Shown here piece by piece: positions 35,801 through 43,147 of a stretch of DNA of 64,000 nt. The stretch covers positions 744,001 through 808,000 of the forward strand of contig NZ_JARXIA010000001.1 of the NCBI RefSeq assembly GCF_031127875.1, written 5' to 3'. The notes under the pieces were generated by a model that worked only from the letters and a program-made list of their open reading frames with translations, had not been told where the DNA came from and did no database searches. The translations under genes were made by a program, and so were the position numbers. The stretch comes from Pelagicoccus sp. SDUM812005 (lineage in GTDB: Bacteria > Verrucomicrobiota > Verrucomicrobiia > Opitutales > Opitutaceae). Numbering within the stretch: position 1 is the first letter of the stretch; each line of letters starts with the position of its first letter.

Positions 35801-36490
35801 GGAATGGAGCTAGAGCTTACCTACAATCCTAGCAGAAACCTTCGCCTCAGCATGAACGTAACGCAGCAGGAGTCGATGCAGACGAATATTGCTCCCCGTT
35901 TGACCAAGGTGTGGAACGAGATGTTGGATATATACGAGTCCATCCCGAATTCGAAGCGTGTTAGCAACGGAGCGAACAAGCTCTCTACTGAGCTGACTGA
36001 GGATGAATTCGCTGAATCGACGCTCCCTGGTAACTTCATCCACGGTGCGACTACCGGACAGGCTTACTTCAAGGCGGTTGCTCTATCGGGATCGAACAAT
36101 CCCGAAGTGCGCGAGTGGCGCGTGAACCTGCTCGGAAACTATTCCTTCTCGGAAGGGCGTTTCAAGGGAATGAATATCGGAGGCGCTTTCCGTTACCAGG
36201 ACGAAGCTGCTGCAGGGTACGGCCTTACCACCGACCCGATTTCAGGCTTCCCTGTCCAGGATGTGTCGAATCCGTACTTCGACGAAGCGACCGAGTTCTT
36301 CGATCTATGGGTTGGCTACAAGCGCAAGGTCTTCAACGACACGGTCGATTGGAGAATCCAGCTGAACGTTCGCAACCTTTTCGCGGACAAGGATCCCTTG
36401 ACAGTGCAGTTCCAGCCGGACGGCTCGATCGCTCGCGTGGCGCTTCCAGTGCCCCGCCAGTTCTCACTGTCGAATACCTTTAGCTTCTAG
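32864..36490 (+). CDS. TonB-dependent outer-membrane receptor 2 with EF-hand-like loops
   Basis: Protein of 1208 residues from ATG 32864, which starts a signal peptide ending 'ALATAQE'; an earlier in-frame ATG adds a polar stretch without signal character. The N-terminal 'EEEIFELSPFTIDGSEDQGYYSSQTLAGGRL' is nearly identical to receptor 1. Plug: 'VATSVQVVTEQMLEDIGA', 'RVDINRGANSFLFGLGSPGGIIN'. The barrel ends 'VPRQFSLSNTFSF'. Residues 863-874 (DRNRDGVFDIQT) and 889-900 (DENGNGYLDIVE) are EF-hand-like loops in what should be an extracellular loop. Receptors 1 and 2 are clear paralogues that diverge in the barrel, so they may take different oligosaccharides. A double stem-loop terminator follows. 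There is no SusD-like lipoprotein. Confidence 0.93.
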   Translation: MKYPHSVSIPIRRLALIASIPLVPALATAQESDAEEEIFELSPFTIDGSEDQGYYSSQTLAGGRLKSNLKDVATSVQVVTEQMLEDIGATSMDEILVYTTNTDVMGSMSNYTAAEADGESTLSSSSARQNPGDANRVRGLGRATRTTNYFETSVPMDSYISGRVDINRGANSFLFGLGSPGGIINTSLAQAEFRDSNKIDIRFSTENFESNYSKRASINLNRVVLEDKLAIRVAALEEENEYTQKPAMKDSSRRYVAAKYKPFSEHKVTLRAHYEIGDIAAIPVDRLAPLETLSTFIDDPYGTVFDTPSGRWSHDPWNNISNNVQGQGYLGQDAEGNPVNVGLYNKQIKANGWAIVWDDTLDANGLPTRATHTGWTNNRIRRNTPYFDPNNNLTGNTQSGLVRGLRMTDIGGEYAGYTRQGLVDYEVYDWRTNLLTGALDSYENDFDRYNVTLEAVSDNGNYGIELSYNEEEWNRDSYVGVGTPEISIDNNLTLPLGPGELFGETNPNYGKLYILGLAANNTLNTDVRSTARATAFAKFDFADKFDGSPLKWFGKHTLTGLYDDNVLEQEQFANRQFIFGNDAGFHLVQTNATQYQRQVAHMFYISDAFPEAFTDSNFGVSDFQVTGLPENLNHNYPENFTVPVWYLSEGDPENDPRWNSPIRDETAELGAFSPEWQPTQGALIETGVESYAANMQSFFLNDLFVANLGWREDTVTLIRNANPPLTAESVPILDPEVFNLDGIEPEVITESAFSYGLVAKVPDKWMPEGTNLAFHYGDSSNFVPNPGGFDWYGDPVPSSSGSTREIGATLGLMNNKLVARLNFYKGSVENEPYVGTDRAYKLLGTANVTRGFTTIWSEVDRNDRNRDGVFDIQTLVDPETEMEYEFNPDENGNGYLDIVEFMTVDDVEVPNPNFESQYFSLDELLALEAGYSELMNPWVREVTDLSLIPGSETEDGEPDVNSGNGLWFTLGDTVQLDAKGMELELTYNPSRNLRLSMNVTQQESMQTNIAPRLTKVWNEMLDIYESIPNSKRVSNGANKLSTELTEDEFAESTLPGNFIHGATTGQAYFKAVALSGSNNPEVREWRVNLLGNYSFSEGRFKGMNIGGAFRYQDEAAAGYGLTTDPISGFPVQDVSNPYFDEATEFFDLWVGYKRKVFNDTVDWRIQLNVRNLFADKDPLTVQFQPDGSIARVALPVPRQFSLSNTFSF

Positions 36491-36515
36491 AATCTAAATA
36501 GAAGCTGAATTACGA

Positions 36516-36584
36516 AATCCTCCGCTTGTCCTCCAGATTCACGAATGCGATCGTGAATCGTTGGACGAGCGGAGGATTTTTTTT
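36516..36584 (+). terminator. Nested double stem-loop terminator after TonB receptor 2
   Basis: The outer stem AATCCTCCGCT...AGCGGAGGATT is followed by a T-run. An inner perfect hairpin GATTCACGA / TCGTGAATC sits within the loop. It also lies downstream of the convergent minus-strand cluster. Confidence 0.9.
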
Positions 36585-36710
36585 GCAAAGAGATAACGTT
36601 TATCCCGATCGGTATCGCGCGGAACCGTTGTGGTTATCGATATTGGACAGGAGAAGGGCGCTTAGCCTCGATTAGTGTTGCTCGTCGCGAAAGGGCGGCG
36701 CTGGCGAGGG

Positions 36711-38258
36711 TTACTCGGCGCCGATTTCCCTGATCCGGATATCCTTTACGCGTAGCTTCAGTTTTCCTCTGGCGTGGATTTGGAAGGCGATGTGTCCTCT
36801 CATGCCGACATGGGCCGCTTGGTGCAGCGCGTCGTTGAGGATCCCGTCCCCGTCGAGATCGGCGATCATGGCTTCATTGACGAAGGTGGTAATGCGAGTG
36901 CCTTCGCAGCGGATTATGATATTGTTCCACCCTTTCTCCCAGGTTTCCTGGTCATTGGCTTCGATGAAGTCGAGATGGATGGGGACGGGAAGCTGGCGTG
37001 GCGAGGCTCCGGTCTGGTGTTCGGTATCGTCGCCGGCATGTACCCAGTAGTCTTTAGCGGGATCTCCGGCTTGTTCCGGCGTGACCTTGTGGTCGGGAAG
37101 CGAAGGCTGGATCCAGCGTTGGTTGCCTTGGGTCATGTCGTAGATCAGGCCGTTGCGGAAGGGGGCGGGCGGATGGATATCGATTTGCGGGCCTTCCATG
37201 CGGTCGTTGTAGCGGCTGCGAACTTGGATGCCAGAATTGCCCGGGCTGTCGCTGAAGGATTGAATCTTCATGCGCAGCTCGAAGTCGTCGTATTCATGAT
37301 TGGATACGAGCCAGATGCCTTTCTGTTTTCCGTCGCTTGTGGTATCGAAAAGCAGGGTTCCGTCTTCTACCGTTACGAAGGTCTTCGATACGTCGTCCTC
37401 GCTGTCGTATCGCAGGTGCCAGCCGTCGAGGCTTTCTCCGTCGAAGAGGGAGGTCCAAGGGGCGAGAGGCTCTCTTTCTGCGGCAGCCCACTGGATGCCG
37501 CCGCGAATGTGGTCTACGAACCAGCCGCGTTGGTGGAGTATCATGGTGTGGCCTAGGCTGGTGAACCAATGGCGTCCTCCGTGTTTTTGGTTGTACCATG
37601 TCATGGGGTGGGTGACGCCTTCTCCGTAGGTTTTTCCGTCATGGGCATAGCTGCTGGGGTCGACGCTGAGGAGTGTTCGTGTATCCGCGTCTTCGATCGG
37701 ATTTTGGCTGTAGCAGTACCATTCGTCGGAGGACTTGAAGCGTGCTGGCAGGTGTTGAGTGGAAGGGTGTCGACCTTCGTGCACGATCAGTTCCGCCGGC
37801 TGGGTGGGTGGGTGTCCGGCGAATTTTCCTCCACCTACGAGTTCGAGGAAAAAGGGGTTGGATGCCTCTGTGTAGGTGATGGAGTGGACGCCGATGGTGC
37901 TGCCGCCAGAACGCACGTACTGCTCGAAATCGGCTTCCTGCTTTTTGTCGAAGATCTTTCCGCCAGTGTATCCAAATACTAAGACATCAGTTTGCTTGAG
38001 CAAATCTTCGGTGATGTGTTTCGCGTCGCGTATCTCGGTTAGTTTCCAGTTTTCCTCGTAGGCGAGGTCCCGCATCAAGCGCGTGAAGGAGCTAATTTGC
38101 TGGGCGTGGATAAAGGCGTGCGGGTCGCTGGCGGTGATCAGAGTGACCTGCGTTGCTTCGCTTGCTAGGGAGGACGCGGCACAGGGAAACGCCAAGAGGG
38201 CTAGGAGCAGTCGGGCTGTTGCTACTCGATATTTGGAATGTCTGGGGATTCTGGACAT
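36711..38258 (-). CDS. Secreted ThuA-like plus DUF1080 (3-keto-disaccharide hydrolase) fusion
   Basis: Protein of 515 residues with a signal peptide ending 'ASSLASE'. Residues about 36-265 are a ThuA-like glutamine-amidotransferase-fold domain: 'DVLVFGYTGGKIFDKKQEADFEQYVRSGGSTIGVHS', 'GGRHWFTSLGHT'. Residues about 272-512 are a concanavalin-like DUF1080 domain: 'WTSLFDGESLDGWH', 'DDFELRMKIQSFSDSPGNSGIQVRS', 'GWNNIIIRCEGTRITTFVN'. DUF1080 members cleave 3-keto-glycosides formed by Gfo/Idh-type oxidases; ThuA proteins occur in the same disaccharide-oxidation pathways. It is the last gene of a four-gene minus-strand cluster (gaps 34, 24 and 58 bases). The fusion supports the idea that both activities serve one pathway. 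Confidence 0.85.
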   Translation of the reverse strand: MSRIPRHSKYRVATARLLLALLAFPCAASSLASEATQVTLITASDPHAFIHAQQISSFTRLMRDLAYEENWKLTEIRDAKHITEDLLKQTDVLVFGYTGGKIFDKKQEADFEQYVRSGGSTIGVHSITYTEASNPFFLELVGGGKFAGHPPTQPAELIVHEGRHPSTQHLPARFKSSDEWYCYSQNPIEDADTRTLLSVDPSSYAHDGKTYGEGVTHPMTWYNQKHGGRHWFTSLGHTMILHQRGWFVDHIRGGIQWAAAEREPLAPWTSLFDGESLDGWHLRYDSEDDVSKTFVTVEDGTLLFDTTSDGKQKGIWLVSNHEYDDFELRMKIQSFSDSPGNSGIQVRSRYNDRMEGPQIDIHPPAPFRNGLIYDMTQGNQRWIQPSLPDHKVTPEQAGDPAKDYWVHAGDDTEHQTGASPRQLPVPIHLDFIEANDQETWEKGWNNIIIRCEGTRITTFVNEAMIADLDGDGILNDALHQAAHVGMRGHIAFQIHARGKLKLRVKDIRIREIGAE

Positions 38259-38316
38259 ATTGTTCTTAGGAAATCAGTTGAATTCGCTCTTTGGCCCTCT
38301 GGAGAGGTTTGAGCGC

Positions 38317-39015
38317 TTAGTCCGAGAGGGGACGGACTCGGATGTTTCGGTACTCTGCTTTCATCGCCGTTTTGTCGTGTATTTGGAAACCGATTACGCC
38401 TTCGCGCGATCCATTGGGGTCCGGGTCGTGGTAGTCCATGACTTTGATGCCGTTGATCCAGTATTCCAGGCGCTTGTCGCGAGCTCGGATGGTTAGGCGA
38501 TTCCAGTCGTCAGGATGGTAGGCTTGTTTGAGGATTTCTTGGTCGGCGAAGATGCGGAGCTTGGGGCGGGAGTACCAATCGCCGAGAGAGCCCCAGTAGT
38601 TGTTTTTGTTGGGCCTTGGTTTTCCTGCGTCCAGCTCGTAGCCCGCTGGGGCATCGAAGGTCTTGTAGCCGTCGAAGCGGAAGATTTTGGCGCGGTAGTA
38701 GATGCCGCTGTTGCGGCGGTCGTCGCCGCTAAGCTTTAGCTCGCAGGTAAACTCGAAGTCGCCGAAGCTGCGCTTGGTGTAGATCCACTCCGGCAGGTCG
38801 AGCTTTTGTCCGTGGGTGTTGGCGACGATGGCGCCATTTTCAAATTGCCAATGAGCGGAGGGGACGGTCCAGGCGTCGAGGTTTCCGCTGGCGAGCAGGT
38901 CGATGGCAGCTGGTCCTGCGACGCTGGGTTCGGTGGCTTCGTTTGGCGTGGCGACTAGAGTTAAAGGTAGTAGTGAGAGGATCACTACGGTGAGTCGTGC
39001 GACGTTGTTTTTCAT
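38317..39015 (-). CDS. Secreted DUF1080 protein (putative 3-keto-glycoside hydrolase/lyase)
   Basis: Protein of 232 residues with a signal peptide (core 'LTVVILSLLPLTLVA'). The DUF1080 concanavalin-like fold is marked by 'LLASGNLDAWTVPSAHWQFENGAIV', 'FGDFEFTCELKLSGDDRRNSGIYYRA', 'DDWNRLTIRARDKRLEYWINGIKVMDYHD' and 'GVIGFQIHDKT.MKAEYRNIRVRPL'. It is a stand-alone counterpart of the C-terminal half of the fusion protein downstream. It lies 24 bases after ThuA in the same cluster. The enzymatic assignment follows the family; structural or binding roles cannot be excluded. Confidence 0.85.
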   Translation of the reverse strand: MKNNVARLTVVILSLLPLTLVATPNEATEPSVAGPAAIDLLASGNLDAWTVPSAHWQFENGAIVANTHGQKLDLPEWIYTKRSFGDFEFTCELKLSGDDRRNSGIYYRAKIFRFDGYKTFDAPAGYELDAGKPRPNKNNYWGSLGDWYSRPKLRIFADQEILKQAYHPDDWNRLTIRARDKRLEYWINGIKVMDYHDPDPNGSREGVIGFQIHDKTAMKAEYRNIRVRPLSD

Positions 39016-39039
39016 ATAAGGAACCGGGTTTTAGCCGAT

Positions 39040-39957
39040 TTATCGGTTTCGTTTTGCCACCCGAGGCGGGACGTCTTGGAGGGAGGTGGCGGTGGCGGTG
39101 GGAAAATTGTCCGGGACGGTTTGGTTTACTGGCTTTTTGGCGAGCCATTGCAGGGCGCGGATCATGAGGGTTTGGAAGGCTACGTCGCGCACGCCGGGCG
39201 GGTTTTCCTGGTTGGTCCAATAGTGGCCGTACGTGGAGGTATAGGTGCGTCCGGCTCCGTATTGCACGACCCATTCGGTGGGGAAATCCATGTCGGTCTT
39301 AGGCTCGCGGGCGTAGGAAAGCACGGTGAGGTTTTCCAGCGGGCCGCGGGTGTAGGAGTAGACTTCGACGTCGGCGGACTTCCAGGCGCGCGGCAGGTTG
39401 GCGTGGATGGGGTGGTCGCCGAAGCGGTGGAAGACCGCGTCGATGCGGGGGCCATGGCTGGTGCGGTTGCCCACCCCAGGGGGGATTTCGACGAGTTGGC
39501 CGTCTTTGACCTGGAGGGCCTTGCCGAAGTCGGCGGGACGCCAGCCCATGCCGATCATCTTGTTGTATTCCGGCCAGTCGGCGAAGGCGTTGTTGGCGCT
39601 GTGGTAGACGTACATGCCGCCGCCGTTGCTGAGGTAGGACTCGAGGTCCGCTTTGACGGGATCGGGCCAGGAGATCTCGCGGTTCTTGATGTTGTTGCAG
39701 GTTTGAATGACGACGTCGTAGGCAGCGAAGTTCGGGTTCCATTGCCGCCAAGCGTCTGTATTGAAATCTGGCATACTCGACACGGAAACGGCGAAGGTGG
39801 GATCGCTGGCGAGGATGTCCTGGATTTTTTGGGTGGTCTTCTCGACGGAGTGGTTGCTGAAGCCGTCGACGATTAGGACCTCGATCCGCTCGGATGCAGG
39901 AGAGGCGCTCCAGCACGCGGCTAGGGCAAGGAGAACACTTAGGATGGAGCGTTTCAT
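39040..39957 (-). CDS. Secreted ThuA-domain protein
   Basis: Protein of 305 residues with a signal peptide ending 'WSASPASE'. The ThuA fold follows: 'RIEVLIVDGFSNHSVEKTTQKIQDIL', 'AAYDVVIQTCNNIKNREISWPDPVKADLESYLSNGGGMYVYHSANNAF', 'GHYWTNQENPPGVRDVAFQTLMIRALQWLA'. ThuA proteins are class-I-amidotransferase-like and linked to trehalose/palatinose oxidation pathways and 3-keto-sugar processing. It is the second gene of the minus-strand cluster, after the redoxin and before DUF1080. Confidence 0.85.
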   Translation of the reverse strand: MKRSILSVLLALAACWSASPASERIEVLIVDGFSNHSVEKTTQKIQDILASDPTFAVSVSSMPDFNTDAWRQWNPNFAAYDVVIQTCNNIKNREISWPDPVKADLESYLSNGGGMYVYHSANNAFADWPEYNKMIGMGWRPADFGKALQVKDGQLVEIPPGVGNRTSHGPRIDAVFHRFGDHPIHANLPRAWKSADVEVYSYTRGPLENLTVLSYAREPKTDMDFPTEWVVQYGAGRTYTSTYGHYWTNQENPPGVRDVAFQTLMIRALQWLAKKPVNQTVPDNFPTATATSLQDVPPRVAKRNR

Positions 39958-39991
39958 GGCAGCGGGGCGTGAAGGGAGATTGTGGGCAGGC

Positions 39992-41203
39992 CTAGGAGCT
40001 GGGATTGCTCGGCCAATAGGGGGTGAGGTTTTCGATGAGGACGGAGATCGCTTCTTCTCGATCGATCACTCCGTTGTGGCGGTAGATGATATTGCCCTTG
40101 GGGTCTACGATGACGGTGTGGGGCAGCGGACCGGGCCAGTCGGGATCGATGGCAGCCGCGAGTTCGTCCTGTCCGGAGCCAGTGTAGAGGTAGTTGTTGC
40201 TCTTACGACCTTCGGAGACGGCGATGCGTTTCAGCTTGGGCGGAGTGCCGGCGTACTTTCTTTCGAGGAAGGCTTGCACGCGTTTTTCGTTTTTGGGTTC
40301 GTCCAAACTGATGGTGATGAGTTCGAAGGGACGCAGCCCGAGCTGGCGTTGGATGGATACGAGGTCGGGGAATTCTTCCACGCAGGGAGCGCACCAAGTG
40401 GCCCAGAGGTTGATCATGCGGTACTTGTCGGTGCCGTTGGCTCGCAGGGCGGCTGCTCCGACGGCGTCAAGCGTGTCGAGCTCGACGACCGAGGCGCTTT
40501 TTTCGAAGCGTTCTTGGGCGACGCGAACCTTGGCTTTCTTCTCTCGCCATTTGGTAGAGCAGCCGTGCGGCTTGGTAACGGGGACGGGGACCGGTTCGCC
40601 GGCGAAGAGGGCATCGAGCGCGTTGAGGGCGTCGGGCGATTTTACGGAAGCTGGGTCGGGGATGCGCGAGTCGTCGAAGCGACCTTTGTACTGGAGCGTA
40701 CGGTGTCGGTCGAAAATGAATACATGGGGAGTGGCGAGACAGCCGTAGGCTCGGGCGGTGCTTTGCGTGTCGCCGTCGTAGAGGTAGGGAAAGGTCCAAC
40801 CGGCCTCCTTGGCGTAGGGGATCATGTCTTCGAAGCTGTCGGTGTACTTTCCGAATCCGAGTTCCGCGGGCGTCATGCCTTCGGGGTGGTTGGGGTTGAT
40901 GGCGACGAAGGCGAAGCTGCGTTTTTCGCGTTCGATTTTCTCGAGCATGGCTTGGAGGCGGCCTTCCACGGCGTGGGAAGTGGGGCAATGGTTCGAGGTG
41001 AAGAAGACCATAAGAATGTCGGGCCCGGCGAAGTCGGAGAGGGAATAATCGCGTCCGTCTATTCCCGGCAGGGTGAAGTCGGGGGCTTTGTCGCCTATTT
41101 CGAGGGTCTGTAAGCCTTCGGGACCGTCTTCGGCGGCTATGGTTAGCGTTGGGATAAGGTTGAATAGCGATAGAGCCAGTAAGGCGCGGAAGAGTGTATT
41201 CAT
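39992..41203 (-). CDS. Secreted two-domain redoxin (AhpC-like plus TlpA-like)
   Basis: Protein of 403 residues from ATG 41203, which opens a signal peptide ending 'TLTIAAE'; an upstream in-frame ATG exists but adds a Pro-rich stretch. Residues about 20-190 are an AhpC/peroxiredoxin-like thioredoxin fold ('GDKAPDFTLPGIDGRDYSLSDFAG', 'VFFTSNHCPTSHAVEGRL'). A second thioredoxin fold of TlpA/ResA type starts near residue 245 with the active site 'WATWCAPCVEEFP' and ends 'HTVIVDPKGNIIYRHNGVI'. The CAPC motif predicts disulfide reductase activity. It is first in the cluster with ThuA and DUF1080 genes, a neighbourhood common in this phylum. The link between thiol redox and sugar oxidation is not established. 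Confidence 0.85.
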   Translation of the reverse strand: MNTLFRALLALSLFNLIPTLTIAAEDGPEGLQTLEIGDKAPDFTLPGIDGRDYSLSDFAGPDILMVFFTSNHCPTSHAVEGRLQAMLEKIEREKRSFAFVAINPNHPEGMTPAELGFGKYTDSFEDMIPYAKEAGWTFPYLYDGDTQSTARAYGCLATPHVFIFDRHRTLQYKGRFDDSRIPDPASVKSPDALNALDALFAGEPVPVPVTKPHGCSTKWREKKAKVRVAQERFEKSASVVELDTLDAVGAAALRANGTDKYRMINLWATWCAPCVEEFPDLVSIQRQLGLRPFELITISLDEPKNEKRVQAFLERKYAGTPPKLKRIAVSEGRKSNNYLYTGSGQDELAAAIDPDWPGPLPHTVIVDPKGNIIYRHNGVIDREEAISVLIENLTPYWPSNPSS

Positions 41204-41305
41204 GGGTAGTGGGGGGAGTGGGGTTAGGGCCATCGGAATCTGCCAGTTCGCGTAAGGCTTTCCGGTAGGATGACGCGCAGTCCTGAGATTAGGCAAGCCA
41301 TTGGT

Positions 41306-41327
41306 CTACCCCATAAATGTGGGGTAG
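41306..41327. promoter_or_regulatory. 22-bp palindrome CTACCCC-N8-GGGGTAG (candidate operator), copy 2
   Basis: Arms and spacer length are identical to 17756-17777; the spacer is ATAAATGT. A possible -10 (TATAAG) lies 24 bases downstream on the + strand. It could serve the rightward truncated HTCS gene or the leftward redoxin cluster. Confidence 0.6.
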
Positions 41328-41395
41328 GCAGTGGAGGCGCTGATGTCCTACTATAAGGGCTCGTTTTCGAACTGCCCACCCCCCGCCCCAGTATG

Positions 41396-41416
41396 TAACC
41401 CGGCGTTTCCGGGTTA
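41396..41416. promoter_or_regulatory. Palindrome TAACCCGG-N5-CCGGGTTA upstream of the truncated HTCS
   Basis: Perfect eight-base arms with spacer CGTTT. It immediately precedes the block shared with the intact HTCS promoter, yet the palindrome itself is not found at 43.2 kb. The lack of a T-run argues against a terminator. Confidence 0.5.
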
Positions 41417-41690
41417 TGCCTGAAAATCGATTGCCCAGTTATGTTCGGTCTTACCTCCCCGTTTCCAAAGCGCTGGAAGCTTCACAGCCGTGTCGCTTCG
41501 TTTTGCGCCCTTAGAAACGAGAACGCATGTAGCATGATAATGAATACGATAGGAATAGCGAAATGATCGTCCTTTGCTTATTGTTCTTCTGCGGTCTGGT
41601 GGAAGGCTTAAAGGGAGCGTTGCACGGAGGTGCCGGGGCTCTCTGTCGGTGGGGCGCGAGCTTAGGCGTTCTTGGGTTCTGGTTCTTTTT

Positions 41691-42521
41691 ATGAGAAGCT
41701 CAGATCAGCTAGGGATTGGCCTTATTCCGTGGCGTGCGGCAATGCTTCGGGCTCTGTCGCTTTGCTTTTCGTTCGTTGTGGGAGCTTCGCTGTCTAACGG
41801 CGTTGAAAGCTACAAGCCGCGGGAAGTCGGCGGCGTCGCGGGCTTGTGGAATTGGGGCAATATCGAAGGCTTGGAAGGTGAATTCATTGATTGCGTGGAA
41901 CCGTCGGAAGACGGTTCGCTTTGGATCGGGATTGGGTCGAAAGTGGTGCGTTATGATGGGACCTCGTTTCGCGAATACGATTCGTTTAGCAGGCGGCCCT
42001 CGGCCCTGCGGGCGATAAAGGAAACCACGGGGGGCGAGGTTTATTTGATGACGCGGGCCGAGCTTTTTCGGTTGGAAGACGAAGAATGGGAACTGGTATC
42101 GAGGACGGGAGAGAATCAGGGGCGCCGTCTTCAGGAAGATAAGGACGGGCGAGTGTGGTTCGCGGGAAGCGGTCGGCTCTATAGTGTTTTGGGGGACGAA
42201 ATCCTAGAGTCGGAGTCCTTCGCTCAAAGAATTCTTGATATCGAGTTCGATCGAGCTGGAAAACTCTGGGTTTTGGATGCGGTGGGGGACACCTATCGTT
42301 GCTTGGTTGAGGGAGGTCATGTGGTAGTAAAGCGTCGGTGGGCTGCGTCGAGGAGTAGGAGCCGCCGGCAAGCCGGGTATGGGATGTTGGAGGCTACTAG
42401 CGATGGGAAGATTTGGGTGGTCGATTCGTTTTCCGGATCCCCCCCGAAGAACTTGGATACGAAAACGGGCGAGTGGAGCTCGATCGATTTCGGCGATCGG
42501 GATGCCGGAAGTGGGCGCTGA
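41691..42521 (+). pseudogene. Truncated HTCS sensor gene: signal peptide and first part of beta-propeller only
   Basis: About 276 residues. A signal peptide ('MLRALSLCFSFVVGASLSNG') precedes a propeller matching the N-terminal 230 residues of the intact HTCS proteins at 43499 and 51795. Shared blocks include 'GLEGEFIDCVEPSEDGSLWIG', 'GGEVYLMTRAELFRL', 'LDIEFDRAGKLWVLD' and 'SDGKIWVVDS'. Similarity ends abruptly near 42500. The frame then runs a few codons into a foreign sequence copied from the 3' end of the exoprotein gene and stops at 42521. All of Y_Y_Y, membrane, kinase, receiver and AraC domains are missing, so it cannot signal. It is the 5' half of a deletion or recombination fusion. 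Confidence 0.88.
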
Positions 42522-43087
42522 TCGGCGACGATGCGCTCATCGGAGAAAACGTTGAAATCGGCAAGGACGCCACGATCGGCAACGGGTTTACGATCGCGGA
42601 TGGCAGTTCGATCGGCGAATTCAACTGGCTCGGTAGCGACGCCTTCATCGGATCGGATAGCCAGGTCGACCGTTTCGTGATTCTGCGCGACGGCGCCGTG
42701 CTGGGCGACGAGGTGAAGATCGATCGCTTCAGCGAGTTTGGAGCGGGGCTGCAAGTGGGCAACCGTTCCCACATCGAGCGTTTCACCCGAGCGGGCGACG
42801 GACTCGCGGTGGGCGAGGGCTCCTACCTGGGCCGCTTTAGTTGCTTCGGCGACGAGGTGACGGTGGGTGATCGTGTGGAAACGAACCTGTTCACGACGGT
42901 TGGATCCGGTGTAAGCATCGGAAGCGACGGGGAGATGAGCTACTTCGTAGTGATCGGCGAGGGAACGACCATTGGTGACGGGGTGACGATTGGGCGCTTC
43001 GTACGAATCGGCAAAGACGTTCAGATATCTGATGGGGCGGTGATTCGCTCCGGATCGCGCATCGCCGACGGCGAAGTGGTTGAGTAG
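42512..43087 (+). pseudogene. 3' remnant of a giant exoprotein gene: left-handed beta-helix tail without a start
   Basis: About 191 residues of hexapeptide-type repeats, 'ALIGDDALIGENVEIGKD' through 'SRIADGEVVE', with no internal stop. They correspond without any insertion or deletion to the last 191 residues of the protein at 56140 (about 14 differences). The frame differs from that of the HTCS fragment, and no proper start or ribosome site precedes it, so it is probably not translated. The terminator downstream is also duplicated. It represents the end of a lost paralogue of the 56140 or 61137 genes, brought next to the HTCS fragment by deletion or ectopic recombination. Confidence 0.88.
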
Positions 43088-43111
43088 CCAATCCTGACCT
43101 ATTGAGTGTAC

Positions 43112-43147
43112 AAGGCGCCTCCCTGTTGGGGAGGCGCCTTTTTTTTT
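43112..43147 (+). terminator. Rho-independent terminator, duplicate of the one at 60781
   Basis: AAGGCGCCTCCC pairs with GGGAGGCGCCTT over a TGTT loop, followed by a long T-run. The same stem, one base changed, ends the gene at 56140, showing that the duplicated block includes the terminator. Confidence 0.93.

Larger units (their letters stand above)
41204..41690. other. Regulatory region between the redoxin cluster and the truncated HTCS
   Basis: 487 bases holding two palindromes (41306-41327 and 41396-41416) and a TATAAG at 41352-41357. A block at about 41417-41467 (CCTGAAAATCG..., ending GTTTCC) is similar to 43224-43276 upstream of the intact HTCS gene. Open codons continue upstream of the pseudogene start but lack signal or domain character. 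Confidence 0.6.

Noticed and set aside
41306-41327. The CTACCCC palindrome as a transcription terminator
   Set aside because: There is no T-run on either strand, and the same sequence at 17756 lies at promoter distance from a gene start.
42413-42511. In-frame upstream extension of the beta-helix remnant as a real gene start
   Set aside because: This part is the HTCS propeller coding sequence read in another frame; it starts with TTG and has no ribosome site.
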